From contig CAYXTR010000002.1 of NCBI GenBank assembly GCA_964468185.1, positions 1 through 64,000 on the forward strand: 64,000 nt of DNA, read 5' to 3'. Every line of letters starts with the position of its first letter. The stretch's first letter is position 1. This stretch comes from JANQFV01 sp964468185 (GTDB lineage Bacteria; Planctomycetota; Phycisphaerae; UBA1845; Fen-1342). Both the position numbers and the translations under genes were made by a program. The notes beneath the pieces were generated by a model that ran no database searches, was not told the DNA's origin, and saw only the letters and a list, made by a program, of their open reading frames with translations. This document shows, piece after piece, positions 14,713 through 24,020 of this stretch.

Positions 14713-17700
14713 ATGCAACGCAGTCGTGGATTCTCCGTAATGGCGATGCTGGCAGGGGTGCTGCTGACACTGGGAGCCGGATCAGCCCAGGCCGACCGCA
14801 GACCGCACGCCGGCATGATGCGTCAACCTGACGTCAGCAAGACCCACATCGTGTTCTCGTATGCCAATGACCTGTGGCTGGTATCGCGTGAAGGCGGCAT
14901 CGCCACCCCGCTGGCCAGTCCGCCGGGCGGCGAGTCGTTTCCCCGCTTCAGCCCCGACGGCAGCACGGTGGCGTTTCTCGGCAACTACGAAGGCGGCGAC
15001 GACATTTACACGATTTCGGTTGACGGCGGCATTCCGCAGCGCGTGACCTATCATCCGGGCGGAGAAGTTCTGTGCGACTGGGTCTCCGACGATCGCCTGC
15101 TGTTCTTCGCGAGCAACTGTGCGGGTGTAAACCGCGGCGCACAGATGTTCACCCTGCCCGCCGACGGCGGTGCACCCGAGCAACTGCCCGTGCCCTACGG
15201 GACGTTTGGCGCGATCAGCGAGGACGGCAAGTGGCTGGCTTACACGCCCTACACGCGTGACCATCGCACCTGGAAGCGCTATCAAGGCGGCATGGCCACC
15301 GACATCTGGCTGTTCAATCTGGACGATCATTCCTCCCGTAAGATTACGGACTGGGCCGGCACGGACTCGCAGCCGATGTGGCTGGGTAAACGGCTTTATT
15401 ACATCTCTGATGCCGGTCCGCACCATCGACTGAACATCTGGATGTACGACCTGCGCACAGCGGAGCATGAGCAGATTACACATTTCAGCGAATATGACGT
15501 GAAATGGCCCTCGATCGGTCCGGGCCGCGGCGGAAAAGGCGAAATCGTCTTTCAGAACGGGCCGGATTTGTTTCTGCTGAACCTGCGGACGCGGCGGGCC
15601 AACCCCGTCGACGTGATCATTCCGGGTGATCTCCCGCGGATCCGCACGCAGCCCGAGCGTGTGCACGGGCAGATTCAGGCCATGGATGCGTCGTCGACCG
15701 GCAAGCGGGCGGTGTTCGAAGCCCGCGGCGATATCTGGTCGCTGCCGGCTGAAAAGGGCATCCCGCGCAACCTCACGCGGACCAGTGGCGTGGCCGAGCG
15801 CATGCCATCCTGGAGTCCCGATGGCCGCTGGATCGCCTATTTTGCCGACGCGACCGGCGAGTACGAACTGTACCTGACCCAGAGCGATGGCAAGGGCGCG
15901 ACCCACCAGCTTACGGAAGATGGCGCCGCCTATCGCTACAACCCCACCTGGTCGCCGGACGGCAAGCGTATCGCCTTCACCGATAAGGCCGGGCGGCTCT
16001 TCGTTCACACCATCGACTTTGCAGCCCTGGAGCCGGATGAGCAGGCCGATGTCGATGACGAGCAGGAAGACGCGTCCGACGAGGAGGATGGTGAGTCTGA
16101 AGAGGAAGGTGAAGAGGACTCCGGCCCCGCCCCGGGCACGACGATCCTCGTCGATACGGACCCGTGGGCCAATGCCCCGCAGTATTCCTGGTCGCACGAC
16201 AGCGCCTGGCTGGCCTATGCCAAAGGTGGCGACAATCTCCAGAACGCCATCTACCTGTATGACCTGCACACCGGCGAGAAGCACCAGGTCACCAGCGGGA
16301 TGTTCTCCGACACCTGGCCGGCCTTCGATCAGAAGGGTGAGTACCTCTACTTTGCCAGTCATCGGCACTTCCAGAATCCGATCTATGAGGACGTCGGCAC
16401 GACGTTCGTATATGCGAATACGGATGTGCTCGTTGCCGTGCCGCTGCGGGAAGATGTGAAGTCGCCGTGGCTGCCGAAGGTCGACGAGGAGAAGTTCGAG
16501 ACCAAGGAGGAGAAGCAGGAGAAAGACGACAAGGAGAAGGACGGGGCTGAAGAGGACGCCGAGGCGGACGATGCGAAGCCCGAGGACAATGATAACGGCG
16601 ACGCCGATGAGCCGGCCGAGGATGACGGCGACGATGACACGCCGGACGAAGAAGACAACGGCGATAACGACGCTTCCGCCGACGAGCCGGCCGCTGACGA
16701 CGAAGAGCAGCCGGCAGACAAGCGGGGGAAGCGCGGCAAAGCCAAGGGCAAGCAGGAGCAGAAAGACGCGGACAAGCAGTCGGACGACGCTGACGACGAG
16801 AAGCAGGAAGAGAAGCCGAAGTACCTGCAGATTGATCTGGACGGCTTCGAGCGGCGCGCCATGCAGATCCCCGTGTCCCCGGGCGGCTTCCATGGCCTGA
16901 GCGCGACGCACGACAGCAAGCTCATCTACGTGCGTCAGCCCGCTCGCGGCGGTGGCGGCGGTATCGGCATCAAGATGGTCGACATTCGCGATGATAATCC
17001 GAAAGAGAAGACCGTCCTCAACGGCGTCGGCTCGTACGCCATCACGGCCGACCGCAAGAAGCTCCTGGTTCGCCGCGGCAACTCGTTCGCCTACATCAAG
17101 GCCGCCCCGAACCAGAAGATGAACAAGCAGGTCCCGCTCAGCGGCATGATCGCCATGATCAACCCGCGCGCGGAATGGCGCCAGGTCTTCCACGAGGCGT
17201 GGCGGCTGTATCGTGACTTCTTCTACGTCGAGAACATGCACGGCGTGGACTGGGAGGGCGTCCGCGACCATTACGAGGAAATGCTTGACGATTGCGTCTC
17301 ACGGGCCGATGTCTCGCACGTGATCCGCGAGATGATCGCCGAGCTGAACATCGGCCACGCCTACTACTGGGGCGGTGAACCCGGCGAGGGTGAACCGCAC
17401 TTGCCGACCGGCCTGCTCGGTGCCGACTTCGCGCTCGAAAACGGTGCCTATCGGATCAAGCACATCATCACCGGTGGTCCGTGGGATCTGAACGCCCGCG
17501 GCCCGCTGAGCCAGCCCGGTGTCGAGGCCGAAGAGGGTGAGTACCTGCTCGCCGTCAACGGCATCCCGGTGGACACGAGCAAAGACCTGTGGGCCGCCTT
17601 CCTCGGTATCAGCCCCGGCCGCGTCGTGACCCTGACGCTGAGTGAGAAGCCGGAGTTGGACGACGACGCACGCGAAGTCAACGTCAAGCTGATTTCCTCC

Positions 17701-18402
17701 GGCCGCGAAGCCGGTATGCGCTACCGCGCGTGGGTCGAGCAGAATCGCGCCCACGTCGACGAGCAATCCGACGGACGGGTCGGCTACATCCACGTCCCCG
17801 ACACCGGCGTCAATGGCCAGAATGAGCTCTTCCGCCAGTTCTACGGCCAGCGCCACAAAGCCGCCCTGATTATCGACGAACGCTGGAACGGCGGCGGCCA
17901 GATCCCGACCCGCTTCATCGAGCTGCTGAACCGCCCCCGGACCAACTACTGGGCCCGCCGCGACGGCAAGGCCTGGCCGTGGCCCGAAGACTCGCACCAG
18001 GGCCCCAAGTGTATGCTGATCAACGGTTTGGCCGGCTCTGGTGGCGACGCCTTCCCGTACTACTTCCGTCAGTTCGATCTCGGTCCGCTCATCGGTATGC
18101 GCACCTGGGGCGGACTCGTCGGCATCAGCGGCAATCCTCGCCTGATCGATGGCGGCTACGTCACCGTGCCGACCTTCGGCTTCTACGAGCTCGACGGCAC
18201 GTGGGGCATTGAGGGCCACGGTGTCGATCCGGACATCGAAGTCGTGGACGATCCGGCCCTGATGGTCGACGGCGGCGACCCGCAGCTCGACAAGGCGATT
18301 GAGGTCATGCTCGAAGCCATTGAGCGTCACCCGTACGTACCAGTACCGCAGCCCGAGCCGCCCGACCGCAGCGGCATGGGCATCCCCAAGCACGAGCGCT
18401 GA
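14713..18402 (+). CDS. Tricorn-type protease (S41 family), secreted
   Basis: 1229 residues from ATG 14713, preferred over ATG 14707 because AGGAAAGG ends 6 bases before it. A signal peptide (first 27 residues, ending SAQA) is followed by beta-propeller repeats with TolB/PD40 features (SPDGSTVAFLG, SPDGRWIAYFA, SPDGKRIAF). A C1 domain (HEAWRLYRDFF) and a PDZ domain (about residues 890-990) come next. The S41 catalytic core then has the nucleophile Ser in GSGGDAFPYYF near residue 1109. Tricorn proteins degrade peptides. Two acidic low-complexity inserts, near residues 440-473 and 597-703, break the propeller. The export signal suggests action in the periplasm, unlike archaeal tricorn. Confidence 0.93.
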   Translation: MQRSRGFSVMAMLAGVLLTLGAGSAQADRRPHAGMMRQPDVSKTHIVFSYANDLWLVSREGGIATPLASPPGGESFPRFSPDGSTVAFLGNYEGGDDIYTISVDGGIPQRVTYHPGGEVLCDWVSDDRLLFFASNCAGVNRGAQMFTLPADGGAPEQLPVPYGTFGAISEDGKWLAYTPYTRDHRTWKRYQGGMATDIWLFNLDDHSSRKITDWAGTDSQPMWLGKRLYYISDAGPHHRLNIWMYDLRTAEHEQITHFSEYDVKWPSIGPGRGGKGEIVFQNGPDLFLLNLRTRRANPVDVIIPGDLPRIRTQPERVHGQIQAMDASSTGKRAVFEARGDIWSLPAEKGIPRNLTRTSGVAERMPSWSPDGRWIAYFADATGEYELYLTQSDGKGATHQLTEDGAAYRYNPTWSPDGKRIAFTDKAGRLFVHTIDFAALEPDEQADVDDEQEDASDEEDGESEEEGEEDSGPAPGTTILVDTDPWANAPQYSWSHDSAWLAYAKGGDNLQNAIYLYDLHTGEKHQVTSGMFSDTWPAFDQKGEYLYFASHRHFQNPIYEDVGTTFVYANTDVLVAVPLREDVKSPWLPKVDEEKFETKEEKQEKDDKEKDGAEEDAEADDAKPEDNDNGDADEPAEDDGDDDTPDEEDNGDNDASADEPAADDEEQPADKRGKRGKAKGKQEQKDADKQSDDADDEKQEEKPKYLQIDLDGFERRAMQIPVSPGGFHGLSATHDSKLIYVRQPARGGGGGIGIKMVDIRDDNPKEKTVLNGVGSYAITADRKKLLVRRGNSFAYIKAAPNQKMNKQVPLSGMIAMINPRAEWRQVFHEAWRLYRDFFYVENMHGVDWEGVRDHYEEMLDDCVSRADVSHVIREMIAELNIGHAYYWGGEPGEGEPHLPTGLLGADFALENGAYRIKHIITGGPWDLNARGPLSQPGVEAEEGEYLLAVNGIPVDTSKDLWAAFLGISPGRVVTLTLSEKPELDDDAREVNVKLISSGREAGMRYRAWVEQNRAHVDEQSDGRVGYIHVPDTGVNGQNELFRQFYGQRHKAALIIDERWNGGGQIPTRFIELLNRPRTNYWARRDGKAWPWPEDSHQGPKCMLINGLAGSGGDAFPYYFRQFDLGPLIGMRTWGGLVGISGNPRLIDGGYVTVPTFGFYELDGTWGIEGHGVDPDIEVVDDPALMVDGGDPQLDKAIEVMLEAIERHPYVPVPQPEPPDRSGMGIPKHER

Positions 18403-18441
18403 CGCGCGTTCGTAGCGTCAGTTGAAGGCTGAGAATCAAAT

Positions 18442-18475
18442 GTGCCCTGTCGGTGGATAGCAACCGGCAGGGCAC
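18442..18475 (+). terminator. Strong hairpin after the tricorn protease gene
   Basis: Stem of 12 pairs with one G-T pair (GTGCCCTGTCGG at 18442-18453 with CCGGCAGGGCAC at 18464-18475) and a 10-base loop. It lies 40 bases after the stop of the protease gene. No T run follows, so it may stall or protect RNA rather than act alone as a terminator. Confidence 0.45.
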
Positions 18476-18610
18476 GGCACTTGTTGCGGCCCGATCGCCG
18501 GATATATCGGTCGTCTTGATCTCAAACCGCTTCCAAACCGAAGGGAATGCGCGGGCTGGCTTTTCGGTTGTGTCCAGTGTTTCATACGGGTATCAGTCAG
18601 GAGGCGCGCC

Positions 18611-19354
18611 GTGGTCGAATTGCAGTGCTCACGTGTCTGGGGCGGGATCAAGAACGAAGACATCGATGCCAGCTCCCAATGTATGACCGCCAGCCTGTAT
18701 TCCAGCGCGTGCAGCGGCGGCCGGGGTGGTGACATCTATTACCTGAGCGTCTGCTCGGCCGACAAGGTCACCCGCCTGGCCATCGCCGACGTTGTCGGTC
18801 ACGGCGAGAAGGTCAGCACGGTCGCCCAGTGGCTCTACGAGTCTCTCCAGGCCCGCATGAACGGTCTGGACGGTCGCGAAGTGTTGCAGGATCTCAATGG
18901 CATGACCGTCGATCAGGGGCTGGACGCGCTGACAACGGTGGCGGTCGTAACACTGTACCCCGCAGGCAAACAAGCCCATTTCGCCTACGCCGGCCACCCG
19001 CCCACACTCATGCGGCAACGCGACGGCGGCCGCTGGCTGGAGGTGCCCGTGCACGATCAGACCGAGGCCGTCGCCAACCTGCCGCTCGGCGTCGACCTCG
19101 ACGTTGTATATCACGAGCGTGTCGTCCCCATCCAAGGCGGCGACCGTTTGCTGCTCTACACCGACGGCGTGATCGAAACCGCGGACAACCACGGCGAACT
19201 GTTCGGCCGCGACCGCCTCACCCAGGCACTTGATCAGGCCGACGGCGCCAGCCTCTATGACGTCAAGAAGATGATCATTGACCGCCTCGAGCACTTCGCC
19301 GCCGGAAAGCTCGCCCACGACGACCTTACGCTGATGGCTGTCGAGGTGAAGTAG
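18611..19354 (+). CDS. SpoIIE/PP2C-type serine phosphatase
   Basis: 247 residues from GTG 18611, with AGGAGG ending 6 bases upstream. The sequence follows the SpoIIE phosphatase fold: GRGGDIYYLSVC (metal-binding Asp), ADVVGHGEKVST (second metal site), the core strand TTVAVVTLYP, HFAYAGHPP, LPLGVD, GDRLLLYTDGVIET and a final DDLTLMAVEV. These are the usual metal-dependent phosphatase residues. There is no sensor domain, and the short N-terminus suggests a soluble enzyme. It probably dephosphorylates a STAS-type antagonist in a partner-switching pathway. The STAS-like gene at 4591 is a possible but unproven partner. Confidence 0.88.
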   Translation: MVELQCSRVWGGIKNEDIDASSQCMTASLYSSACSGGRGGDIYYLSVCSADKVTRLAIADVVGHGEKVSTVAQWLYESLQARMNGLDGREVLQDLNGMTVDQGLDALTTVAVVTLYPAGKQAHFAYAGHPPTLMRQRDGGRWLEVPVHDQTEAVANLPLGVDLDVVYHERVVPIQGGDRLLLYTDGVIETADNHGELFGRDRLTQALDQADGASLYDVKKMIIDRLEHFAAGKLAHDDLTLMAVEVK

Positions 19355-19414
19355 TTCGTTGGCGCGTAGCGGAGACAGCTTGCCGCGGTCGTGTCGCCAG
19401 GGTGAAATACCCGC

Positions 19415-21226
19415 ATGAAGTACGCTCGGCGTGGTTGCGCGTGGCAGGTTCTCGCCGTAGCAGTTCTCCTGCTGATTACGTCGAGTGCTGCGCGCGCTCA
19501 GGAAGCGAAGCCGGCGACCAGCCCTGCGGCGCAGCCCGCCACGCCCGCCAGCACGCAGCCCGCTTCCGCCCCGACCGCCGAAGAAGAGGCCGAAGAAGCG
19601 CGCCTGACCCAACAACTCGCGGCCGAGCAGGAGGCCGAGGCCCAGAGTGAGCTTGAGTCCATCCGCCAACAGAAGGATCTCAGCGAGCAGGTTACGCAGT
19701 CAGGTCTGCGGCCCACCCGCGCGACCCAGCCGAGTCCCGTGCTCGAAATTGAGGAACGCCTCGCCCTGCGTAAAGTCGAGTTGGTCGCCCTCCGAAAGCA
19801 ATATGGCGAACGCCGCGAGCAGGTCGCCCAGCGCAAACAGGAGATCGAGCGCGCGACGGCCGCGCTCCGCGAGCAGATGGCCGCGCATACCACCCTGACC
19901 AGTAGCGCGCGCACAGAACTGGCCGGTCAATTCCAAACCCGAGCCACCGAGCAGCACGAACGCGCCGCCGAGCTGTGGCGCCAGGCCGCCGAAGAGACCG
20001 AACCGCGCGTCGCCGAGTTCTTGCGCATTCAACGCGAGCTTGGCGAACAGCGCGCGGCGCTCTCCGACAGTGACCCGCTCTACGCAAGGCTGACGGCCCT
20101 ACTGGAGCAGCTCGAACTGCTCATTCTCTATCAGCGCGGCAGCGGCGCGGCGCTGAAGGACCAGGGGAGTGCCGAGTATGTCCTGGGCGATGCGTACGAA
20201 GACGCCGCTGCGAAGCTGGTCGCATACAACAACCGCTTCTGGATTCGCTACGCCAACGTCCGCATGGCCCTGCAAATCCTCGCCGGCGCCGCCGCGGGCC
20301 ACGTCGCCCTCAATGTCCTCGCCTGGCTGATCAACACCTTGCTTGCGTTTTTTACCCGCCGCTTCCAGGGCGAATACGCCACGCCCACCGTGAAGCGCAT
20401 CCAGACCCTCACGCGTTTCGCACGCAGTATCGCCAAGCTGCTGGTGTGGGCCGTGGCAACGGTCTCCATCCTTGCGCAGTTCGGCATCCACCCCGGTCAG
20501 AGCGCCGGTGCCCTCGGTGTCATCGGCCTGGTGCTGGCCGGCATGTTCAATCAGCTCGTCATCGACTTCGTCAAGGGCATCGACATCGCCGTCGGCGGCC
20601 ACTACTTCGTCGGCGATTTCATCGAAGTCAGCGGCACCTCGGGCCACGTGCTCAACTTCACCGTCAAGTACACCGTGCTTCGCACGCCGTCCGGCCAGGT
20701 CGTCACCCTGCCCAACAGCCAGTGCATCCCCTCCCGACGGTTTCCCGCGGGCTACGTCGACAACTACGTCGATATCCCCCTGGCGTCATCCGCGGACGCC
20801 ACGCGCGCCCAAACCGAGATCGAACGCGTCGGCCACGCTCTCAACGCCCGCATCGAGACCATCAAACGCGCCCCGCGCGTCGTGGATACCTTCCGCGGCC
20901 CCGAGCGCACCGTCCTGCGCGTCCAGATCCGCGTGCTCCCGACCTGTGGCTGGGTCGTCACCGACCACTTCCTGCCCCAACTCCTCAAACGCTTCGAAAC
21001 CCTCGGCATTACGCTCGCCGACCAGCCCAACACCCTCTTCATCAACGATGTCCCCACCTTCCGCCGGTTGTTCAGCCGTCAGATGACCGACCGCGAACTG
21101 GCCGCTACCCTCGCGGCCGAGAAGAAACCCACCATCGAGCGCGAAGCTCTGCCAGATGACGATCACCCCGACGCGTCAGACGGAAATGAAAAGCCCCCCG
21201 TCGCCGCCGACCATTCGCACGTCTAG
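19415..21226 (+). CDS. MscS-family mechanosensitive channel with periplasmic coiled coil
   Basis: 603 residues. A signal peptide ends near residue 28 (SSAARAQ), then a Pro/Ala-rich linker and a long Gln/Glu/Arg-rich coiled-coil region (about residues 50-250). Three hydrophobic helices follow (about 283-310, 342-365 and 372-392); the last carries the Gly/Ala-rich pore-lining pattern. The MscS beta domain comes next (VGDFIEVSGTSGHV, then TVLRTPSGQVVTLPNS). The enlarged N-terminal part resembles MscK/MscM-type channels, which release solutes under osmotic stress in the inner membrane. The ATG at 19415 lies 60 bases after the phosphatase stop. Confidence 0.92.
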   Translation: MKYARRGCAWQVLAVAVLLLITSSAARAQEAKPATSPAAQPATPASTQPASAPTAEEEAEEARLTQQLAAEQEAEAQSELESIRQQKDLSEQVTQSGLRPTRATQPSPVLEIEERLALRKVELVALRKQYGERREQVAQRKQEIERATAALREQMAAHTTLTSSARTELAGQFQTRATEQHERAAELWRQAAEETEPRVAEFLRIQRELGEQRAALSDSDPLYARLTALLEQLELLILYQRGSGAALKDQGSAEYVLGDAYEDAAAKLVAYNNRFWIRYANVRMALQILAGAAAGHVALNVLAWLINTLLAFFTRRFQGEYATPTVKRIQTLTRFARSIAKLLVWAVATVSILAQFGIHPGQSAGALGVIGLVLAGMFNQLVIDFVKGIDIAVGGHYFVGDFIEVSGTSGHVLNFTVKYTVLRTPSGQVVTLPNSQCIPSRRFPAGYVDNYVDIPLASSADATRAQTEIERVGHALNARIETIKRAPRVVDTFRGPERTVLRVQIRVLPTCGWVVTDHFLPQLLKRFETLGITLADQPNTLFINDVPTFRRLFSRQMTDRELAATLAAEKKPTIEREALPDDDHPDASDGNEKPPVAADHSHV

Positions 21227-21245
21227 GTCGCTAACTGCCTGAACG

Positions 21246-21764
21246 CTACACCGGCGTTTCGCTGCGCCGCGTCAGTTCATCGTGCCCAATCCCACCGCGG
21301 GAATACGGCGTTCGCAGAGGCGGATTGGCCGTGGCTTTGTTCGTCAACGGCGGATGGTATCTCAGTCGCGCTGTCAGCGGCACATCAAAGCGCAGGGCAA
21401 TACGACGCGTATGCCCGTGCACATCGTCGTGCCGAAACACCCGTGCAGTCGCCGGCAGCTCCATAGCCCGCTCGCGCACAATGCGATCGCGGCAGATCAT
21501 CTGCTCGAGTCCGACCCGGGCACCAACCGGCGGCACCTGATCCGCCGGCACCAGCACGCTTGCGCCACCCTCCGAGATGTCCAGCATCCAGGCACTTGTC
21601 CGCTCGCCCGCATCTTCCGGCGCCAGCCAGAGTGCCTCCGCGGCCGGTCGGCGTCGGATGCGTCGCCGCTCGCGAGATGTCGGCTCGTGTTGCCGCACGG
21701 ACGGTGTTCCTTTACAAGACTTGCCAGCGGGACCGACGCCGGGTTGGTCCTCCAATCCAGCCAT
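21246..21764 (-). CDS. PilZ-like domain protein
   Basis: 172 residues. After a variable start comes an Arg cluster (ERRRIRRRP) and, about 27 residues later, DISEGGASVLVP. Together they match the c-di-GMP-binding pattern of PilZ domains (RxxxR followed by DxSxxG). The strand-rich middle (LPATARVFRHDD, HTRRIALRFDV) fits the PilZ barrel. Such proteins pass c-di-GMP levels to motility or polysaccharide machinery. The protein is read away from trmB, which starts about 70 bases beyond. The start codon could lie further in, nearer the Arg cluster. Confidence 0.75.
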   Translation of the reverse strand: MAGLEDQPGVGPAGKSCKGTPSVRQHEPTSRERRRIRRRPAAEALWLAPEDAGERTSAWMLDISEGGASVLVPADQVPPVGARVGLEQMICRDRIVRERAMELPATARVFRHDDVHGHTRRIALRFDVPLTARLRYHPPLTNKATANPPLRTPYSRGGIGHDELTRRSETPV

Positions 21765-21832
21765 CGGTGTGCGGCGGGCCCGCCTTCAACGCGGCGCACC
21801 GCGCATACCGGCCAGGTCCGATAGAAGCCCCC

Positions 21833-22441
21833 ATGGCCGTCCCAACCGTCATTGTCGACATCGCCACCCTGACAGATTTCAGATGGGAAGATCTCTTTGA
21901 TACCTCAAGACCCATCGAGCTCGAGATCGGCTGTGGCAAGGCCGGCTTCCTCCTGCGCCGGGCGCAGGCCCGGCCCGACCGCAACTTCTTCGGCATCGAA
22001 TGGGCGGGTGAGTATTATCGGTACGCGGTCGATCGCATGCAGCGCTGGGGCATGACCAATGTCCGCCTGTTACGCAGCGATGCCAGCCACTTCATCCGAC
22101 ACGTCTGCCCCAGCGCATCACTGACGGTGTTGCACGTCTATCACCCCGACCCCTGGCCGAAGCGGCGGCACTGGAAACGGCGGCTGTTTCAGCAGCCGTT
22201 CGTCGACGCAGCCGTCGCCTGCCTGGTGCCGGAGGGCCACTGGTCGATCCAGACCGACCACGCGCAGTATTTCGATCACATTCGGGAACTGGTATTGGGC
22301 CACGAGCAACTTCGCGAGGTGCCTTTCGAGGACCCCGAGGTCGGCATCGTTGGAGAAGGGGCGGAGACGAATTTCGAGGTCAAGTACCGCCGGGCGGGGC
22401 GGCCGATCTACCAGCTCGCCGTCCGCAAAAAGGCGGACTAG
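21833..22441 (+). CDS. trmB: tRNA (guanine-N7-)-methyltransferase
   Basis: TrmB makes m7G46 in the variable loop of tRNA using S-adenosylmethionine. ATG 21833 gives 202 residues. The SAM site is ELEIGCGKAGFLL, the following acidic strand is NFFGIEWAGEY, and the family signature appears as YHPDPWPKRRHWKRRL (FPDPW in most homologues, so one change from Phe to His). The C-terminal TNFEVKYRRAG also fits the family. The in-frame extension back to 21560 is Arg-rich and antisense to the PilZ gene, so it was left out. Confidence 0.94.
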   Translation: MAVPTVIVDIATLTDFRWEDLFDTSRPIELEIGCGKAGFLLRRAQARPDRNFFGIEWAGEYYRYAVDRMQRWGMTNVRLLRSDASHFIRHVCPSASLTVLHVYHPDPWPKRRHWKRRLFQQPFVDAAVACLVPEGHWSIQTDHAQYFDHIRELVLGHEQLREVPFEDPEVGIVGEGAETNFEVKYRRAGRPIYQLAVRKKAD

Positions 22442-22584
22442 AAGCTGTCGACGGTCCGGTGGAGGACTGGCCTCCGGCAGGTCGCAGAGCAGTATCGGCT
22501 GGGGCGTCTAGGACCGCGTTTGCCCCGTCGGGCCGTTGGTTTACAATACGGTGTGCGCGACCCATGACCATGAGGTAAAACGGT

Positions 22585-23337
22585 ATGGCAGGACATTCAC
22601 ACTGGGCCCGCATCAAACGGGCCAAAGGCGTCGTCGATGCCCGGCGCGGCCGGCTCTGGAGCAAGCTCTCCCGCGCGATTATCGTGGCCGCTCGGCAGGG
22701 CGGCGGCGACCCGGCGATGAACCTCCAGCTCCGCTACGCAATTGATGCGGCCAAAGACGCCAACATGCCCAAGGACACGATCGAGCGGGCTGTCAAGAAG
22801 GGCGCCGGCGAGTTGGGCGGCGAAGACTTCCAGGAACTCGTTTTCGAAGGCTACGGCCCCGGCGGTGCCGCGATTCTTTGCACTGCGCTGACTGACAACC
22901 GCAATCGCACCGCCCCCGAAGTCAAGAAGATCTTCGAAACCCGTGGCGGCAACCTGGGCGCGGCCAATAGTGTGGCGTGGATGTTCACCAAGCGCGGCGT
23001 TTTCCTCATCGCGGCTGACAAGACTGACGAGGACACCGTCACCAACATTGCGCTGGAGACGGGGGCGGAAGACGTGAAGAACCTCGGCGATGCGTTCGAG
23101 CTCTCCTGCGACCCGGCCGTGTTCAGCGACGTCCGCGCGGCGCTCGAGCAAGCCGGCATCAAGCCTGATAGTGCCGAGATTTCGATGGTGCCGAATTCGC
23201 AAGTCGAGCTCGACGGCGACCAGGCCGAGAAGATCATGAAGCTCATCGACGCGCTCGAAGACCACGACGATACGCAGAACGTCTACAGCAACTTCGAGGT
23301 TTCCGAAGAGGATATGGCGCGGCTCTCGGGTGACTGA
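22585..23337 (+). CDS. YebC/PmpR (TACO1) family protein
   Basis: 250 residues, the usual length, from an ATG preceded by GAGG at 9 bases. The family start is clear (MAGHSHWARIKRAKG), as are the middle GGNLGAANSVAWMF and the acidic C-terminal region (YSNFEVSEED). Members have been described as transcription regulators and, more recently, as factors that help ribosomes through proline stretches. The sequence does not show which role applies here. It lies 143 bases after trmB on the same strand. Confidence 0.95.
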   Translation: MAGHSHWARIKRAKGVVDARRGRLWSKLSRAIIVAARQGGGDPAMNLQLRYAIDAAKDANMPKDTIERAVKKGAGELGGEDFQELVFEGYGPGGAAILCTALTDNRNRTAPEVKKIFETRGGNLGAANSVAWMFTKRGVFLIAADKTDEDTVTNIALETGAEDVKNLGDAFELSCDPAVFSDVRAALEQAGIKPDSAEISMVPNSQVELDGDQAEKIMKLIDALEDHDDTQNVYSNFEVSEEDMARLSGD

Positions 23338-23414
23338 CCCGCCCCGGCGGCGGATTCGTCGGTTCCGGATTGGATCGGAACTGAGTTCACATCCTGGCGA
23401 GTGGAGGAGTTCAC

Positions 23415-23963
23415 ATGACATCCCGTCTGCATAGGTCCGTTGCGCTGTTCATCGGTCTTGTGATCCTGCTCGCAGCCTCGGGCTGCAGCACGATCGCGAA
23501 ACAGACCTTCTACGAAATGCGCGGTGCGCAGGGGAAGGTCATCCCCAATGCCCCGCTCGGGCCGACCGAACTGGCCCCCTACAACGGCCTCCAGTTTGAA
23601 CCGGTTACAACGCGCCTGAGCACCCGCATTGTGCCGCGGCCGCTGCTGACGGCGTACGACCGCCAGGCCAGGCTCGTGAGCGCTGCGTTTGCCAGCGAGT
23701 ACGGCGGCACACCCAGCCTGCGGGCCGAAACCGAGATCCTCTTCATGCAGGAGAAGGGCATTTTGAGTCAGGCGCAGCTCCTTACCTGGGTGCAGCTCTT
23801 TGACGGCAGCCAACTCAAGCTCGACGCCGTCGTGAAGACCGAAAGCAAGTCGTTCCGCGCCGGCGGTGAGGATGACCTGGCCGAGGCCGCCTGCCGCGCA
23901 CTCACCGATCTGATCGCGGACCACAAGAAAGAGGTGGAGCGGCAGCAGGAGGCCGCAGAGTAG
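23415..23963 (+). CDS. Lipoprotein of unknown function
   Basis: 182 residues from ATG 23415 with GGAGGAG just upstream. The N-terminus is a lipoprotein signal with lipobox AASGC. The mature part (about 155 residues) has alternating strands and helices and a charged end rich in Glu and Gln. Some parts (TRIVPRPLL, DGSQLKLDAVVKT) suggest a small beta-rich outer-membrane-facing domain, but I recognise no family. It lies between YebC and murJ on the same strand. Confidence 0.75.
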   Translation: MTSRLHRSVALFIGLVILLAASGCSTIAKQTFYEMRGAQGKVIPNAPLGPTELAPYNGLQFEPVTTRLSTRIVPRPLLTAYDRQARLVSAAFASEYGGTPSLRAETEILFMQEKGILSQAQLLTWVQLFDGSQLKLDAVVKTESKSFRAGGEDDLAEAACRALTDLIADHKKEVERQQEAAE

Positions 23964-24020
23964 CCGTAGCACCGATGGCAGCGTTGGTTCACCGGTGCCG
24001 GTCCCGCTATCATCCGGACC

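Noticed and set aside
14782..17271. 829-codon open frame on the reverse strand
   Set aside because: Antisense to the tricorn protease gene; its Val/Leu/Arg-rich sequence is the usual shadow of high-GC codons.
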